Assembly: GCF_900112485.1 (NCBI RefSeq)
Contig: NZ_FOMG01000001.1
Location: forward strand, 62,001 to 126,000
Source of the DNA: Clostridium uliginosum
GTDB lineage: Bacteria > Bacillota > Clostridia > Clostridiales > Clostridiaceae
Direction: 5' to 3'
Length of the DNA: 64,000 bases
The position numbers were made by a program, and so were the translations under genes. The notes under the pieces are model-generated. The model was not told the DNA's origin. It saw only the letters and a list, made by a program, of their open reading frames with translations, and made no database searches. This document shows, one piece after another, positions 16,988-26,423 of this stretch (its first letter is position 1; the number at the start of each line of letters is the position of its first letter).

Positions 16988-19120
16988 ATGGAAAATATAA
17001 GTATATCTGTAAAGAAAAAGGATCATGAATCTAAAATAACTGGTAGTGCTCTTTATGTGGATGATTATGTAATGGAGGGTATGCTTTATGGCAAGTTGCT
17101 GCACTCTGCAAAGGCAAAGGCAAGAATCACCAATATTTCTCTTCCAAAATTACCTGATGGTTATTTTGTTGTTGACAAGAAGGACGTAACAGGTGTAAAC
17201 CGCGTTCATATTGTTGAAGAAGACACTCCAGTTTATGTTGAAGATACTGTAGAATATGTTGGTGAACCAATTTTAATGGTTGTTGGACCTGATTTTAAAG
17301 AAGTTGAGAGAATTTTGAATGAGATTATTGTAGCATATGAAGAAGAAGTTCATATTTTGGATATGCGTAAATCTGATACAGTTTTTTTCAATTACAACTA
17401 TGCAAAAGGAGATATAGATAAGATTTTAAAAGAAGCTGATCGTGTTTTTATAGAGACATTTCAGACTGGTTATCAAGAACAAGCTTATCTTGAAACTCAA
17501 GGCATGATTGCTTATCCTCATGATGGACGAATGACTGTACGAGGTTCTATGCAGTGTCCATACTATGTCCTTGGTGCAGTTACCAAAGCATTGGGCTATG
17601 AGGAGAAGGATGTACAGATTATCCAAGATGTTACGGGTGGAGGCTTTGGTGGTAAGGAAGCATTTCCTTCAATACTTGCTTGTCAGATTGCAGTAGCGGC
17701 AAAAAAGGTAAATAAACCAGTTAAGGTTATATTTGATAGAAGGGAAGACATGGAGTTTACTTCAAAACGTCATCCATCTATCTCTACCTATAAAGTAGCT
17801 ATTAAAAACGGTAAAATTACTGGCATGGATATTGATGTTTTATTTAACAGTGGTGCATACACTACACTTTCTCCAGTTGTTTTACAACGTGGCTTGATTT
17901 GTGCAAATGGCGTATATCGTGTAGACAATCTTCGTGTTGTAGGACGTGCCGTTAAGACCAATACTGTACCTTGCGGCGCATACCGTGGTTTTGGTGCACC
18001 TCAGACTTTCTTTGCAGTAGAGATGATCATGGATCATATTGCAAAAGAAATGGGCGTTGATTCTCTTAAGCTTAAAGAAGAATATATTGTTAAGCAAGGT
18101 GACGCTACATCTACTAGTGGCAAGTATCATTTTCATGTACCTCTACCTGAAATGATTGAACAGATTGATAAACTTGCCAATTACCGTGCAAAACGCAATA
18201 AGTATAAGATTCAGAATGGTAGATATCGTAAAGGTATTGGAATGTCTTTGTTCTTTCATGGATGTGGTTTTACTGGAAGTGGAGAGCGTGACTTTATTAA
18301 GGCTGTTGCAAAAATAAGGAAGAATTCAGATGATACTGTAGAGATTCTTGCAAGTAATTCGGATATAGGACAAGGCCTTAAGACTACTTTTTCTAAAATT
18401 GTTGCAGATACCCTTGGTATTTCTTATGATAAGGTGTTTATAAATAACCCAGACACCGATCGTGTTCCTGATTCAGGTCCAACTGTAGCAAGTCGTTCTT
18501 TGATGACAGTTGGCGAATTATTAAGGCGTGCATCAGATAGACTTAAGAAAGAGTGGAAAGCAGGAGAAGTTCAAGTTATAGAAGAACATTTCGTTGAACC
18601 TGATTTTGTAATTCCATTCAGTCTTGATGAATTCAAGGGAGATGCTTATCCAACCTATTCTTGGAGTGTAAATGCTATTGAAGTGGAAGTAGATACACTT
18701 ACTGCCACAACAAAGATACTTGGAGCATGGGGAAGCTTTGATGTTGGTGTTCCAATTGACATGAATATTATACAAGGGCAGATGCAGGGAGGTTTCCTTC
18801 AAGGTATTGGATATGCATCTATGGAACAGATGAATTACAATGATAAAGGTATGATTCGTAATAATAGTTTCAGTGATTACATTATTCCTACAGCAGTAGA
18901 TGTACCAAATCTAGTCACTGAAATTATTAATAATCCATATACTCACGGTCCATATGGAGCAAAAGGTGCAGGTGAGCTTCCTCTTGTTGGTGCAGCTCCA
19001 GCTTATGTTGAAGCTATGGAAAATGCCCTTGATGCAAACCTAAACAAAATTCCATTCACAACAGAAGACACAATGAGAGTTTTACAGGAGGTGCTAAAAA
19101 ATGATAAAATTTATTCTTAA
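16988..19120 (+). CDS. Molybdenum hydroxylase, molybdopterin-binding subunit (XdhA-like)
   Basis: A 710-residue protein preceded by AGGAGGCACTCTAT. It has the aldehyde oxidase/xanthine dehydrogenase a/b hammerhead (residues about 15-120) and the molybdopterin-binding domains (VTGGGFGGKE, CGAYRGFGAPQ, DIGQGLKT, GAKGAGELPL with Glu663 as probable catalytic base). It is followed by genes for the 2Fe-2S and FAD subunits, the standard three-part enzyme. Family members hydroxylate purines, nicotinate-like rings or aldehydes; the substrate cannot be decided here. CGT and CGC arginine codons are frequent, unlike the flanking genes. Confidence 0.9.
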   Translation: MENISISVKKKDHESKITGSALYVDDYVMEGMLYGKLLHSAKAKARITNISLPKLPDGYFVVDKKDVTGVNRVHIVEEDTPVYVEDTVEYVGEPILMVVGPDFKEVERILNEIIVAYEEEVHILDMRKSDTVFFNYNYAKGDIDKILKEADRVFIETFQTGYQEQAYLETQGMIAYPHDGRMTVRGSMQCPYYVLGAVTKALGYEEKDVQIIQDVTGGGFGGKEAFPSILACQIAVAAKKVNKPVKVIFDRREDMEFTSKRHPSISTYKVAIKNGKITGMDIDVLFNSGAYTTLSPVVLQRGLICANGVYRVDNLRVVGRAVKTNTVPCGAYRGFGAPQTFFAVEMIMDHIAKEMGVDSLKLKEEYIVKQGDATSTSGKYHFHVPLPEMIEQIDKLANYRAKRNKYKIQNGRYRKGIGMSLFFHGCGFTGSGERDFIKAVAKIRKNSDDTVEILASNSDIGQGLKTTFSKIVADTLGISYDKVFINNPDTDRVPDSGPTVASRSLMTVGELLRRASDRLKKEWKAGEVQVIEEHFVEPDFVIPFSLDEFKGDAYPTYSWSVNAIEVEVDTLTATTKILGAWGSFDVGVPIDMNIIQGQMQGGFLQGIGYASMEQMNYNDKGMIRNNSFSDYIIPTAVDVPNLVTEIINNPYTHGPYGAKGAGELPLVGAAPAYVEAMENALDANLNKIPFTTEDTMRVLQEVLKNDKIYS

Positions 19121-19568
19121 TGGCAAAGAGGTCACATCCACTGCCAAAGCAAATGAACGATTACTAGATGTTCTTAGAAATGAATTCCGTATTACTGGTG
19201 TAAAGTGCGGTTGTAAAGAAGGCGAATGTGGTGCTTGTTCTGTAATTCTTGATGGTAGGTTAGTTAATTCCTGTATGGTAGCTATTGGTAGCATTGAAGG
19301 AAGTGCTGTTGTCACCATTGAAGGTTATAGAGAAACTGAACGGTTTGCAGTTCTTGATGAGGCATATGCATCAGTCAGTGCTGTACAGTGTGGTTTTTGT
19401 ATTCCAGGTATGATTCTTGCATCTGAATGTATTCTTGCCAAGAATCCAAACCCTACCGAAGCAGAGATTCGTGAAGGAATTTCCGGTAATCTTTGTAGAT
19501 GCACAGGTTATAATGCCATAGTTAAAGCTATTGGCATTGCAGCAAAGGAGGGGAAAGGATTATGGTAA
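19101..19568 (+). CDS. Molybdenum hydroxylase, 2Fe-2S subunit (XdhC-like)
   Basis: A 155-residue ferredoxin-type protein overlapping the previous gene by 20 bases; its site CAGGAGGTGC is inside that gene. The first cluster is in CGCKEGECGAC (Cys38, 43, 46, with Cys58). The second is in QCGFC and CRCTGY. It passes electrons from the molybdenum centre to the FAD subunit encoded next. Length and cysteine layout are typical of small subunits of xanthine dehydrogenase and related enzymes. Confidence 0.93.
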   Translation: MIKFILNGKEVTSTAKANERLLDVLRNEFRITGVKCGCKEGECGACSVILDGRLVNSCMVAIGSIEGSAVVTIEGYRETERFAVLDEAYASVSAVQCGFCIPGMILASECILAKNPNPTEAEIREGISGNLCRCTGYNAIVKAIGIAAKEGKGLW

Positions 19569-20380
19569 ATGGTTATAAACCAACATCTTTAAAAGAAGCA
19601 TTGGACACCTTAGCAAAAGAATCTGTTACTCCTTACGCTGGAGGTACTGATCTTATGATTAAACCAGATGAAAATGCCACATATTTATTCCTTAATAAAG
19701 TACCAGAAATGAAAAATATAGTAGAAGATAAGGAATATATTCGTATTGGTGCAGCATGTACTTTTACTGATATTATTGAAAATGAGCTTACTCCAGCCAT
19801 TCTAAAGGAAGCAGTTTCACACATCGCAGCACCAGCAATTCGCAACCTTGGTACTGTTGGTGGAAATATTTGCAACGGATCTTCGAAGGCGGACAGTGCA
19901 ATGATCTTTTTTGCCACAGACTCTAAACTACGTCTTGTAAGTAACAGAGGTGAACGGGTGATTCCTATTACTGAATTCTATCTTGGTAGAAAGAAGACTA
20001 CTCTTGATAAAGATGAACTACTTGTTGAGATTCTTATGAGTAGAAAGGGTTTAAATAATTACTACTATAAGAAGGTTGGAGAAAGAAATGCTTTGGCAAT
20101 TTCAAGAGTATCTTTTGCTGCTGTCCTTAACGTAGAAGCTGGTACAATTGCTAACTGTATGATAGCATTCGGTGCAGTTAGCGATGTTGTCATCAGACGA
20201 GCAGATATTGATGCAATGCTTATCGGCAAAACTATTGAAGATGCAAAGGCTGTCAAGGAAGAGTATCTTGCAGCATATGATCAGGCGATTGTTCCTATCA
20301 GAGGCAGAATTTCAGCAGAATACAGAAAAACTGTCTGTATGAATTTACTTCGTGACTTTCTTGAAAGCAATGGAATCTGA
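19562..20380 (+). CDS. Molybdenum hydroxylase, FAD-binding subunit (XdhB-like)
   Basis: A 272-residue protein overlapping the 2Fe-2S subunit gene by seven bases, with site AAAGGAGGGGAAAGG. The FAD-binding motifs are AGGTDLMIKPDE (about residues 21-32) and RNLGTVGGNICNGSSKAD (about 92-109), followed by a C-terminal CO dehydrogenase flavoprotein-like domain. It completes a three-subunit molybdenum hydroxylase and should pass electrons to NAD+ or another acceptor. A hairpin terminator follows about 80 bases later. Confidence 0.92.
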   Translation: MVNGYKPTSLKEALDTLAKESVTPYAGGTDLMIKPDENATYLFLNKVPEMKNIVEDKEYIRIGAACTFTDIIENELTPAILKEAVSHIAAPAIRNLGTVGGNICNGSSKADSAMIFFATDSKLRLVSNRGERVIPITEFYLGRKKTTLDKDELLVEILMSRKGLNNYYYKKVGERNALAISRVSFAAVLNVEAGTIANCMIAFGAVSDVVIRRADIDAMLIGKTIEDAKAVKEEYLAAYDQAIVPIRGRISAEYRKTVCMNLLRDFLESNGI

Positions 20381-20458
20381 TTCGTTCGTAATTAACCACA
20401 TAATCAATTTAATTTAAAATAAGCATATAAGTGAATAAAAAAAGTTATTTATATAATA

Positions 20459-20497
20459 AGGCTAGGGAGCAATAAAAAACTTCTTAGCCTATTTTTT
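20459..20497 (+). terminator. Terminator after the molybdenum hydroxylase operon
   Basis: AGGCTA pairs with TAGCCT, with partial inner pairing, followed by a run of six T (20492-20497). It fits the end of the three-subunit operon. Confidence 0.75.
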
Positions 20498-20513
20498 GCT
20501 TGTTTAATAAAAT

Positions 20514-20552
20514 GGTTCTGTTTTAAAACCGTGTTGATATTAAAACAGAGCC
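20514..20552. repeat. Inverted repeat of unknown role
   Basis: GGTTCTGTTTTAA (20514-20526) pairs with TTAAAACAGAGCC (20540-20552) with one G-U pair and a 13-nt loop. No T-run follows. It could be a second terminator or an operator before the dead gene at 20618. Confidence 0.5.
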
Positions 20553-20617
20553 AAATTATTAAAACAGTTATAAAGAAAATTATATGAAATATAGATAATC
20601 ATAGAGGCGGTGATCTT

Positions 20618-20806
20618 ATGTGTATTAATAAGAAATCCAATAGATTAATTAAGGGAAAATCTATTGGATTTCTTTAACATGCTTACAATCCAATTAACTG
20701 GTATCCATGGAGCGATGAAGCTTTTGAAAAAGCTAAGAAAGAGGAATAACCAATATTCTTAAGTATTGGTTATTCAAAATGTCATTGGTGTAACTCCAGT
20801 TACTGA
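20618..20806 (+). pseudogene. Dead N-terminal copy of a YyaL-type thioredoxin-domain gene
   Basis: Read through its stops, the frame gives [62 protein letters not shown], then loses similarity. This matches the YyaL-like gene at 23285 codon by codon and even keeps the ribosome binding site (GAGGCGGTGATCTT). Two stops and loss of everything after the CHWC motif make it a remnant. The break point coincides with a 34-nt repeat also found at 22980. A perfect 16-bp hairpin (20630-20645 with 20659-20674) has arisen inside the remnant. Confidence 0.88.
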
Positions 20807-20813
20807 AACCAAT
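20780..20813. repeat. 34-nt direct repeat, left copy
   Basis: Begins TGTCATTGGTGTAACTCC and ends ACCAAT. It agrees with 22980-23013 at 30 of 34 positions. It abuts the end of the LysR-like gene. It also contains a small inverted repeat (GTAACT/AGTTAC). Confidence 0.75.
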
Positions 20814-21497
20814 TTAATTATATTTAGGATAATTGTAACTTATAATGAAATCATACATTTTTTTTACAGCAGGTGACATACATTCTATATTTAGTACGGA
20901 TATGCCAATAATTCTGCTTGCATCAGGCTTGATAGGGTAGATGTCTACAGGGTATGAAATATCCTGCATGATTAGTTTAGGTATCAAGCAGATGCCAAAT
21001 CCATGACTTACTAGAGTTATAGTGGATAAATCATCTACCACATGATAAGCAGATTTTATTTTTAAATTATGGGTTGCTAAGTAGTTTTGAATATCAGCAT
21101 CACAGCTTGTACGTTGAATTACGAAGGCTTCGTTTTTAATTTCATCTAAGGTTATATAATCTGACTGAGATACTGAATAATTTTTTGGAACAACACAAAC
21201 AAGTGGATCGTTGTATAGTGGATGAATAGGAAGTTTTCCAGCACTTGAAACAGACAAAAATCCAAGATCAACTATACCTGATTTAATCCATTTAATTATA
21301 TCATCATAAGTACCTTGAAATATTTCTATAGAAATATTTGGGTGAATGGTATTATAGTCACGTACTAAAGAAGGAAGCCAGTTAGTGCAGACACTATTAA
21401 AGCATCCGATTCTTACAGTACCTTTTACTAATCTATATAAGTATATTATAATAGAAAAATGAATAAAGGTATTATCAAAAAATGGAAATAAAAACAT
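20814..21497 (-). pseudogene. LysR-family regulator lacking its DNA-binding domain
   Basis: The 227-residue frame matches only the effector-binding domain of LysR regulators (GTVRIGCFNSVCTNWLPSLV from about residue 26, DLGFLSVSS, GFGICLIP). The usual N-terminal winged helix (about 60 residues) and linker are missing. The first ~25 residues (MFLFPFFDNTFIHFSIIIYL) look like intergenic DNA read by chance, and no ribosome binding site precedes the start. It lies head to head with brnQ, as a dedicated regulator would. It is probably a 5'-truncated pseudogene, although a free effector domain could still be made. Confidence 0.75.
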
Positions 21498-21556
21498 TTT
21501 AGTGAAAAGAACAATAAAATTTTTAATAATATCAAAACATTTAAGGAGGATTATTT

Positions 21557-22912
21557 ATGAAACAAAAGCTAAGCTATCAGCAAAATTTACTGATAGGTTC
21601 ATTATTATTTGGACTATTTTTTGGTGCGGGTAACTTGATTTTTCCAGTACAAATGGGACAAGAAGCTGGAAACCATATTTTTGCAGCGACTATTGGATTT
21701 TTAATTACAGGTGTAGGATTGCCAATGCTTGGGATTATTGCATCAGCTATTTCAAAAAGTGAAAGTTTATTTGATATGGCGAGGCCTATTAGTTCTCGCT
21801 ATGCAAGTATATTCACTTGCTTATTATACTTAACAATTGGTCCATTATTTGCAATTCCACGTACTGCAACTGTTGCATTTGAGGTAGGAATTCATCCTTT
21901 TATTTCAGATGAATATTTGAAGCTCGGACTAATTATTTTCTCATTTATATTTTTTGCTTTTACTATTTATTTTTCATTAAAGCCAGGGCAGATTTTAGAT
22001 TGGGTAGGCAAATATCTTACTCCTATTTTTTTAGTACTATTATCGATATTATTAATTGCTACATTTGTAAGTTCAATGGGGAAAGTAAGTGAGTATCCAG
22101 CTCAAGGAAATTATGCTGCTCAGCCATTATTTACTGGTTTGTTAGATGGGTATAATACTATGGATGCTTTAGCTTCTGTAGCTTTTGCTATTATTATTAT
22201 TTCTAATATTAAAAAATTAGGTATTAAAGATTCCCGCTTAATTGCTATTGAAACATGCAAATCGGGTTTAGTTAGTATTGTTGCTATGGCTATTATTTAT
22301 GGGTCATTAGCTTATATGGGAGCTACAAGCTTAGGTAGTGTAAGTCGTGCAGATAATGGAGGAAGTATTTTATCTATGGTCAGCAATCATTACTTTGGTG
22401 TTGTTGGTAAAGTATTATTAGCAGCTATTGTAGGAGTTGCATGTGTAAAAACAGCTATTGGTTTAATCACTTCCTGTTCTGAAATGTTTAGTGAAATGTT
22501 TCCAAAATCAATTTCCTATAAAAAATATGCTATTATTTTTACACTTTTTTCATTTGTAATTGCTAATTTTGGATTAAGTAATCTTATACAGTTATCTATA
22601 CCAGTGCTTATGTTTCTTTATCCATTAGTAATTACTTTAATTTTATTGTCGCTATTAACTCCGTTTATTAATAAGCAAAGTGATGTTTATAAATGGACAA
22701 CTGGGTTAACAATTATTGCAGCATTTTTTGACTTATGTAAATCATTACCACAATATATGCAAGAAAATGTTGTAGTTACACAAATTGTTAATTTTGCTCA
22801 TTTATATTTACCTGGATTTGATTATGGATTTGGATGGATATTACCAGCACTTTGTGGTTTTTTTATAGGATTAATTATTTGGATTATTCGTAAAAAAAAC
22901 ATACACAGATAA
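21557..22912 (+). CDS. brnQ: Branched-chain amino acid transporter, LIVCS family
   Basis: A 451-residue protein preceded by TAAGGAGGATTATTT. It has about 12 membrane segments and the family signature at the N-terminus (GSLLFGLFFGAGNLIFPVQM, residues 14-33). Family members import Leu, Ile and Val with Na+ or H+. The neighbouring LysR-like gene is broken, so regulation may be lost. It uses CGC and CGT arginine codons more than flanking genes, and the pair sits between two copies of a 34-nt repeat, which suggests acquisition. Confidence 0.93.
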   Translation: MKQKLSYQQNLLIGSLLFGLFFGAGNLIFPVQMGQEAGNHIFAATIGFLITGVGLPMLGIIASAISKSESLFDMARPISSRYASIFTCLLYLTIGPLFAIPRTATVAFEVGIHPFISDEYLKLGLIIFSFIFFAFTIYFSLKPGQILDWVGKYLTPIFLVLLSILLIATFVSSMGKVSEYPAQGNYAAQPLFTGLLDGYNTMDALASVAFAIIIISNIKKLGIKDSRLIAIETCKSGLVSIVAMAIIYGSLAYMGATSLGSVSRADNGGSILSMVSNHYFGVVGKVLLAAIVGVACVKTAIGLITSCSEMFSEMFPKSISYKKYAIIFTLFSFVIANFGLSNLIQLSIPVLMFLYPLVITLILLSLLTPFINKQSDVYKWTTGLTIIAAFFDLCKSLPQYMQENVVVTQIVNFAHLYLPGFDYGFGWILPALCGFFIGLIIWIIRKKNIHR

Positions 22913-22979
22913 AAAAAGTGCGAAGTGCAACCAAGAACATATAACATTTTTTGATGATACGGAAGTGAAGTAGTAAATT

Positions 22980-23013
22980 TGTCAGTGGTGTCACTCCAGT
23001 TACTATAACCAAT
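22980..23013. repeat. 34-nt direct repeat, right copy
   Basis: Begins TGTCAGTGGTGTCACTCC and ends ACCAAT; agrees with 20780-20813 at 30 of 34 positions. The two copies bracket the LysR-like/brnQ pair. Confidence 0.75.
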
Positions 23014-23039
23014 AAAAATATTTATATTTCAATACATAC

Positions 23040-23068
23040 AACATCTTATATTATTATAAGGTGTTTTT
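23040..23068 (+). terminator. Probable brnQ terminator
   Basis: AACATCTTATA pairs with TATAAGGTGTT (one G-U), followed by TTTT. It lies about 130 bases after the brnQ stop. Confidence 0.65.
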
Positions 23069-23284
23069 ACTACATTTGGGTACCGCCATTATTAAACAGA
23101 ACTCAAGGGAATAGACAGTTAAGATGCTTTTATTATATTTTGTGTCTACCAGGGTGGTTACAGTCCAAATTGATTATTTTGGGAGATGTAAATGATATTA
23201 TGACTTTATTATATAATGCTAAATGCATATATTTTTCAGCAGTAGAGAAACTATTAAAAATAAGAAAAGAAAGAAGGTGATATT

Positions 23285-25334
23285 ATGTTTTCTACAGTAA
23301 AAGCCAATAACTTAATAAATGAGAAATCTCCTTACTTGCTTCAGCATGCTTATAATCCTATTAACTGGTATGCATGGAGTGATGAAGCTTTTGATAAAGC
23401 AAAAAAAGAAGATAAACCTATATTTTTAAGTATTGGTTATTCATAGATGCGGTTTGTCAACATGTCATTGGTGCCATGTAATGGCACATGAATCTTTTGA
23501 AGATACAGAGGTTGCAAAAATTATTAATGAGAATTTTATAGCAATAAAGGTAGATCGAGAAGAAAGGCCTGATGTAGATAGTGTTTATATGACTGTTTGC
23601 CAAGCTTTAACTCATCATGGAGGATGGCCACTTACAATAATAATGACTCCAGATCAAAAACCTTTTTTTGCAGGAACTTATTTTCCTAAGAAATCTAGAT
23701 ACAATATGCCAGGGCTTATAGATATTTTATATTCTATAAGCACTCATTGGGAAGATAATAAAAGCAAGCTTATATCATCTAGTGAAAGTATTTTATCAGA
23801 GCTTGATAAATACTATGAAGGGGAAAGTAGAAATGTTAAATTAAGTTCTAAAACATTAGAAAATGGTTATAATCAACTTTCACATGTCTTTGATAAAACT
23901 TATGGAGGATTTGGAGCTGCTCCTAAGTTTCCAACACCACATAAAATTATGTTTTTGCTTAGATATTATAAAACACATAAAGATATTAAAGCTTTAGAAA
24001 TGGCTGAAAAAACTTTAGATTGTATGTATAAAGGTGGATTATTTGACCATGTTGGTTTTGGATTTTCTAGATATTCAACTGACAATAAGTGGTTAGTGCC
24101 ACATTTTGAGAAAATGCTTTACGATAATGCACTATTAATTATTGCATATCTTGAAGGCTATGAAGTTACTAAAAATAAACTATATAAAGATGTAGCAGAA
24201 AAAGCATTAGAGTATGTATTTAAAGAGCTTAGAAGTGAAAAAGGTGGATTTTATTGTGCAGAAGATGCAGATAGTGAAGGAGAAGAAGGAAAATATTATG
24301 TATTTAATCCTTTAGAAATTTTAGAAGTTTTAGGTGAAGATGATGGAACTTATTTTAATGAATATTTTGATATAACGGCTAATGGAAACTTTGAAAGTAA
24401 AAGTATTCCTAACTTAATAAAGAATAGTAATTTTAATAAAGATAATGACAAAATAAATGATTTACGAGAGAGATTACTTGAATATCGAAGTAAAAGAATG
24501 AAATTACATAAAGATGATAAAATTCTTACATCTTGGAATGGACTTATGATAGCAGCACTTGCTAAGGCATATAAGGTTCTTGAAGATGAAAGATACTTTG
24601 AATATGCTAAAAAGGCAGTTAATTTTATTTTTGATAATTTAGTTGATGAAAATAAAAGATTACTTGCTAGATATAGAGATGAAGAATCTCGTCATAAAGC
24701 ATATTTAGATGATTATGCTTTTCTTTGCTTTGGACTTATAGAACTTTATGAAAGTAGCTTTGATGTTACATTTTTAAAGAAAGCTATTGATTTAAGCGAA
24801 GATATGATTAACTTATTCTGGGATAATGAAAAACAAGGATTTTTCCTTTATGGAGAAGATGGAGAAAAATTAATAGCTAGACCTAAAGAACTTTTTGATG
24901 GGGCAATGCCATCAGGAAATTCTGTTGCAGCTTATAATTTAATAAAACTCGCAAGAATTACTGGAGATGCTAATTTTGAAGATATAGCAGAAAAACAACT
25001 TGACTTTATTTGTGGAGCTTTATTTAGTGAAGAAATAAATCACTCATTCTTTTTAATTGCAGCATCATTTGCATTAAATCCATCAAAAGAATTAGTATGT
25101 GTTATTAAAGATAAAAGTGATGAGGAAAAAATTAAAGATTTACTAAGCGAAAAACAAACATTTAATTTAACAACAATAATTAAAACTAATGAAAATAAAA
25201 AGGAGATAGAAGAGATAATACCATTTATTAAAGATTATGATTTTGTAACTGATAAGTCCACATATTATTTATGTGAGGGCAAATCATGCTTATCACCAAT
25301 TAATAATATTGATGAATTAAAAAAATTACTATAA
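23285..25334 (+). pseudogene. YyaL-type thioredoxin-domain protein (DUF255), broken by a 16-nt insertion
   Basis: A first frame starts at ATG 23285 after GAAGGTGATATT and runs 53 codons ([20 protein letters not shown] to FLSIGYS), stopping at TAG 23444. The rest lies in the +1 frame: STCHWCHVMAHESFEDTEVA onward to 25334. In intact relatives SIGYS joins directly to TCHWCHVM; here TAGATGCGGTTTGTCA (16 nt) is inserted and shifts the frame. The joined protein would be about 680 residues: a thioredoxin-like domain with CHWC, then an (alpha/alpha)6 barrel of the N-acylglucosamine epimerase/YyaL kind. The downstream frame has a TTG at 23433, so a protein lacking the first 50 residues is possible. 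The function of the family is not settled. Confidence 0.85.
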
Positions 25335-25693
25335 TAGAATGATTATTTGAGATTTAAAATAAAAAATAATCATTCAAAATTTAAAAGTGCACCACAAAGT
25401 CTGAGTCATAGATTTTGTGGTGCATTGTTGTCTTTTATTTTATTGTAGATGTAAGCAATAAGGTAGGTAATATTAAGTAGTAAAGATCTCCATAAAGCAA
25501 CACTTATTGCTCAAAGTTTAAGATTTAGTGATGTATTAAGTAGTCAACAGTGGATGGATAATAAATAATATATATACAGTATTTATAGTGTACAAAATTA
25601 TTGGGTTATTATAATGTGCTTATAGCATAATTTTGATACTTAAGATATAATAAGTAAAAAAATAGATTATATAATAATTTAGGAGGAATTAAT
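25335..25693. other. Intergenic region
   Basis: Contains the 37-nt repeated hairpin at 25388-25424. A 27-codon open stretch (about 25478-25569, ending SSQQWMDNK) could be the tail of a lost gene, but it is too short to name. No other feature was recognised. Confidence 0.45.
25388..25424. repeat. Repeated hairpin, copy 1
   Basis: TGCACCACAAA pairs with TTTGTGGTGCA, and inner TCT pairs with AGA. The 37 nt differ from 56222-56258 by one base, including the loop. It lies just after a gene and may serve as a terminator in both directions, with A-runs on the left and a T-rich tail on the right. Confidence 0.8.
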
Positions 25694-26233
25694 ATGAATA
25701 AAATAGCATTACTTGTTGTAGATATTCAGGAGGGCTTAGTAGTGAAGAATCCTTTTAATAAGGAAATAACTATTAATAATATAGAGTTATTAATTAAAGA
25801 ATGTAGAACTAATAATGTAGAGGTGATTTATGTAAGACATGATGGTGGAGAAGGAGATGAATTAGAATCAGGTTCTAAAGGTTGGCAAATTTATGATAAA
25901 ATAGCACCTAAAAATTCAGAAAAGATTATAGAAAAACAATATAATAGCTCATTTAAAAATACTGAGTTAAAGGAATATTTAGATAGCAAAAATATAGATA
26001 CACTAATTCTAGTTGGAATGCAAACTGAATATTGTATAGATACAACTTGTAAAGTTGCTTTTGAATATGGATTTAAATTAATTATTCCAGAAGAAACAAA
26101 TACTACATTTGATAATGGCTGTATATCTGGAAAAGATATATATAAATATTATAACTTTAAGATCTGGAAAAATAGATTTGCAAGATTGGAAAAAGTACAA
26201 GATGTTATCAAATTATTTACTAGATCAATTTAA
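25694..26233 (+). CDS. Isochorismatase-family cysteine hydrolase
   Basis: A 179-residue protein with site AGGAGGAATTAAT. The family catalytic triad is visible: Asp10 (LLVVDIQ), Lys81 (IIEKQYNSSF) and Cys114 (GMQTEYCIDTT). Members hydrolyse isochorismate, nicotinamide or small amides; the GMQTEYC segment is closest to the amidase/nicotinamidase-like branch. It has no operon partner, so its substrate cannot be stated. Confidence 0.9.
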   Translation: MNKIALLVVDIQEGLVVKNPFNKEITINNIELLIKECRTNNVEVIYVRHDGGEGDELESGSKGWQIYDKIAPKNSEKIIEKQYNSSFKNTELKEYLDSKNIDTLILVGMQTEYCIDTTCKVAFEYGFKLIIPEETNTTFDNGCISGKDIYKYYNFKIWKNRFARLEKVQDVIKLFTRSI

Positions 26234-26423
26234 ATAACGATTAACTATTGCTATTAATGCACTAAAAAATATATTGGACAAAAGATACAAGAAGAACGTT
26301 TACTTGATAAATTTTGTATTATTTAGGTATATTTATATTTGATATTTAAAATATAAAGAGTATTATTTAAAATATTAAGAGTATTATTTAGATAAGTATG
26401 AAATTTAGAAAGGAATGATTATA

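Larger units (their letters stand above)
22913..23284. other. Intergenic region between brnQ and the broken YyaL-type gene
   Basis: About 370 bases. It contains the right 34-nt direct repeat (22980-23013) and a hairpin with T-run (23040-23068). From about 23070 one frame is open for about 70 codons up to the next start, but it has no ribosome binding site and no recognisable similarity. Isolated GGGTACCGCC and AGGGTGG words recall a T-box but lack the other parts. Confidence 0.5.

Noticed and set aside
23070-23284. A ~70-codon open stretch running into the YyaL-type start, plus GGGTACCGCC and AGGGTGG words like a T-box
   Set aside because: No ribosome binding site, start or family similarity for the frame. 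The T-box specifier stem, AG bulge and correct antiterminator bulge order are missing, and the downstream gene is not related to amino acid supply.
25470-25570. A short open stretch ending SSQQWMDNK as a Spo0E-like gene
   Set aside because: It lacks the S-x-ELD motif, start codon and ribosome binding site; at most it is an unidentified remnant.
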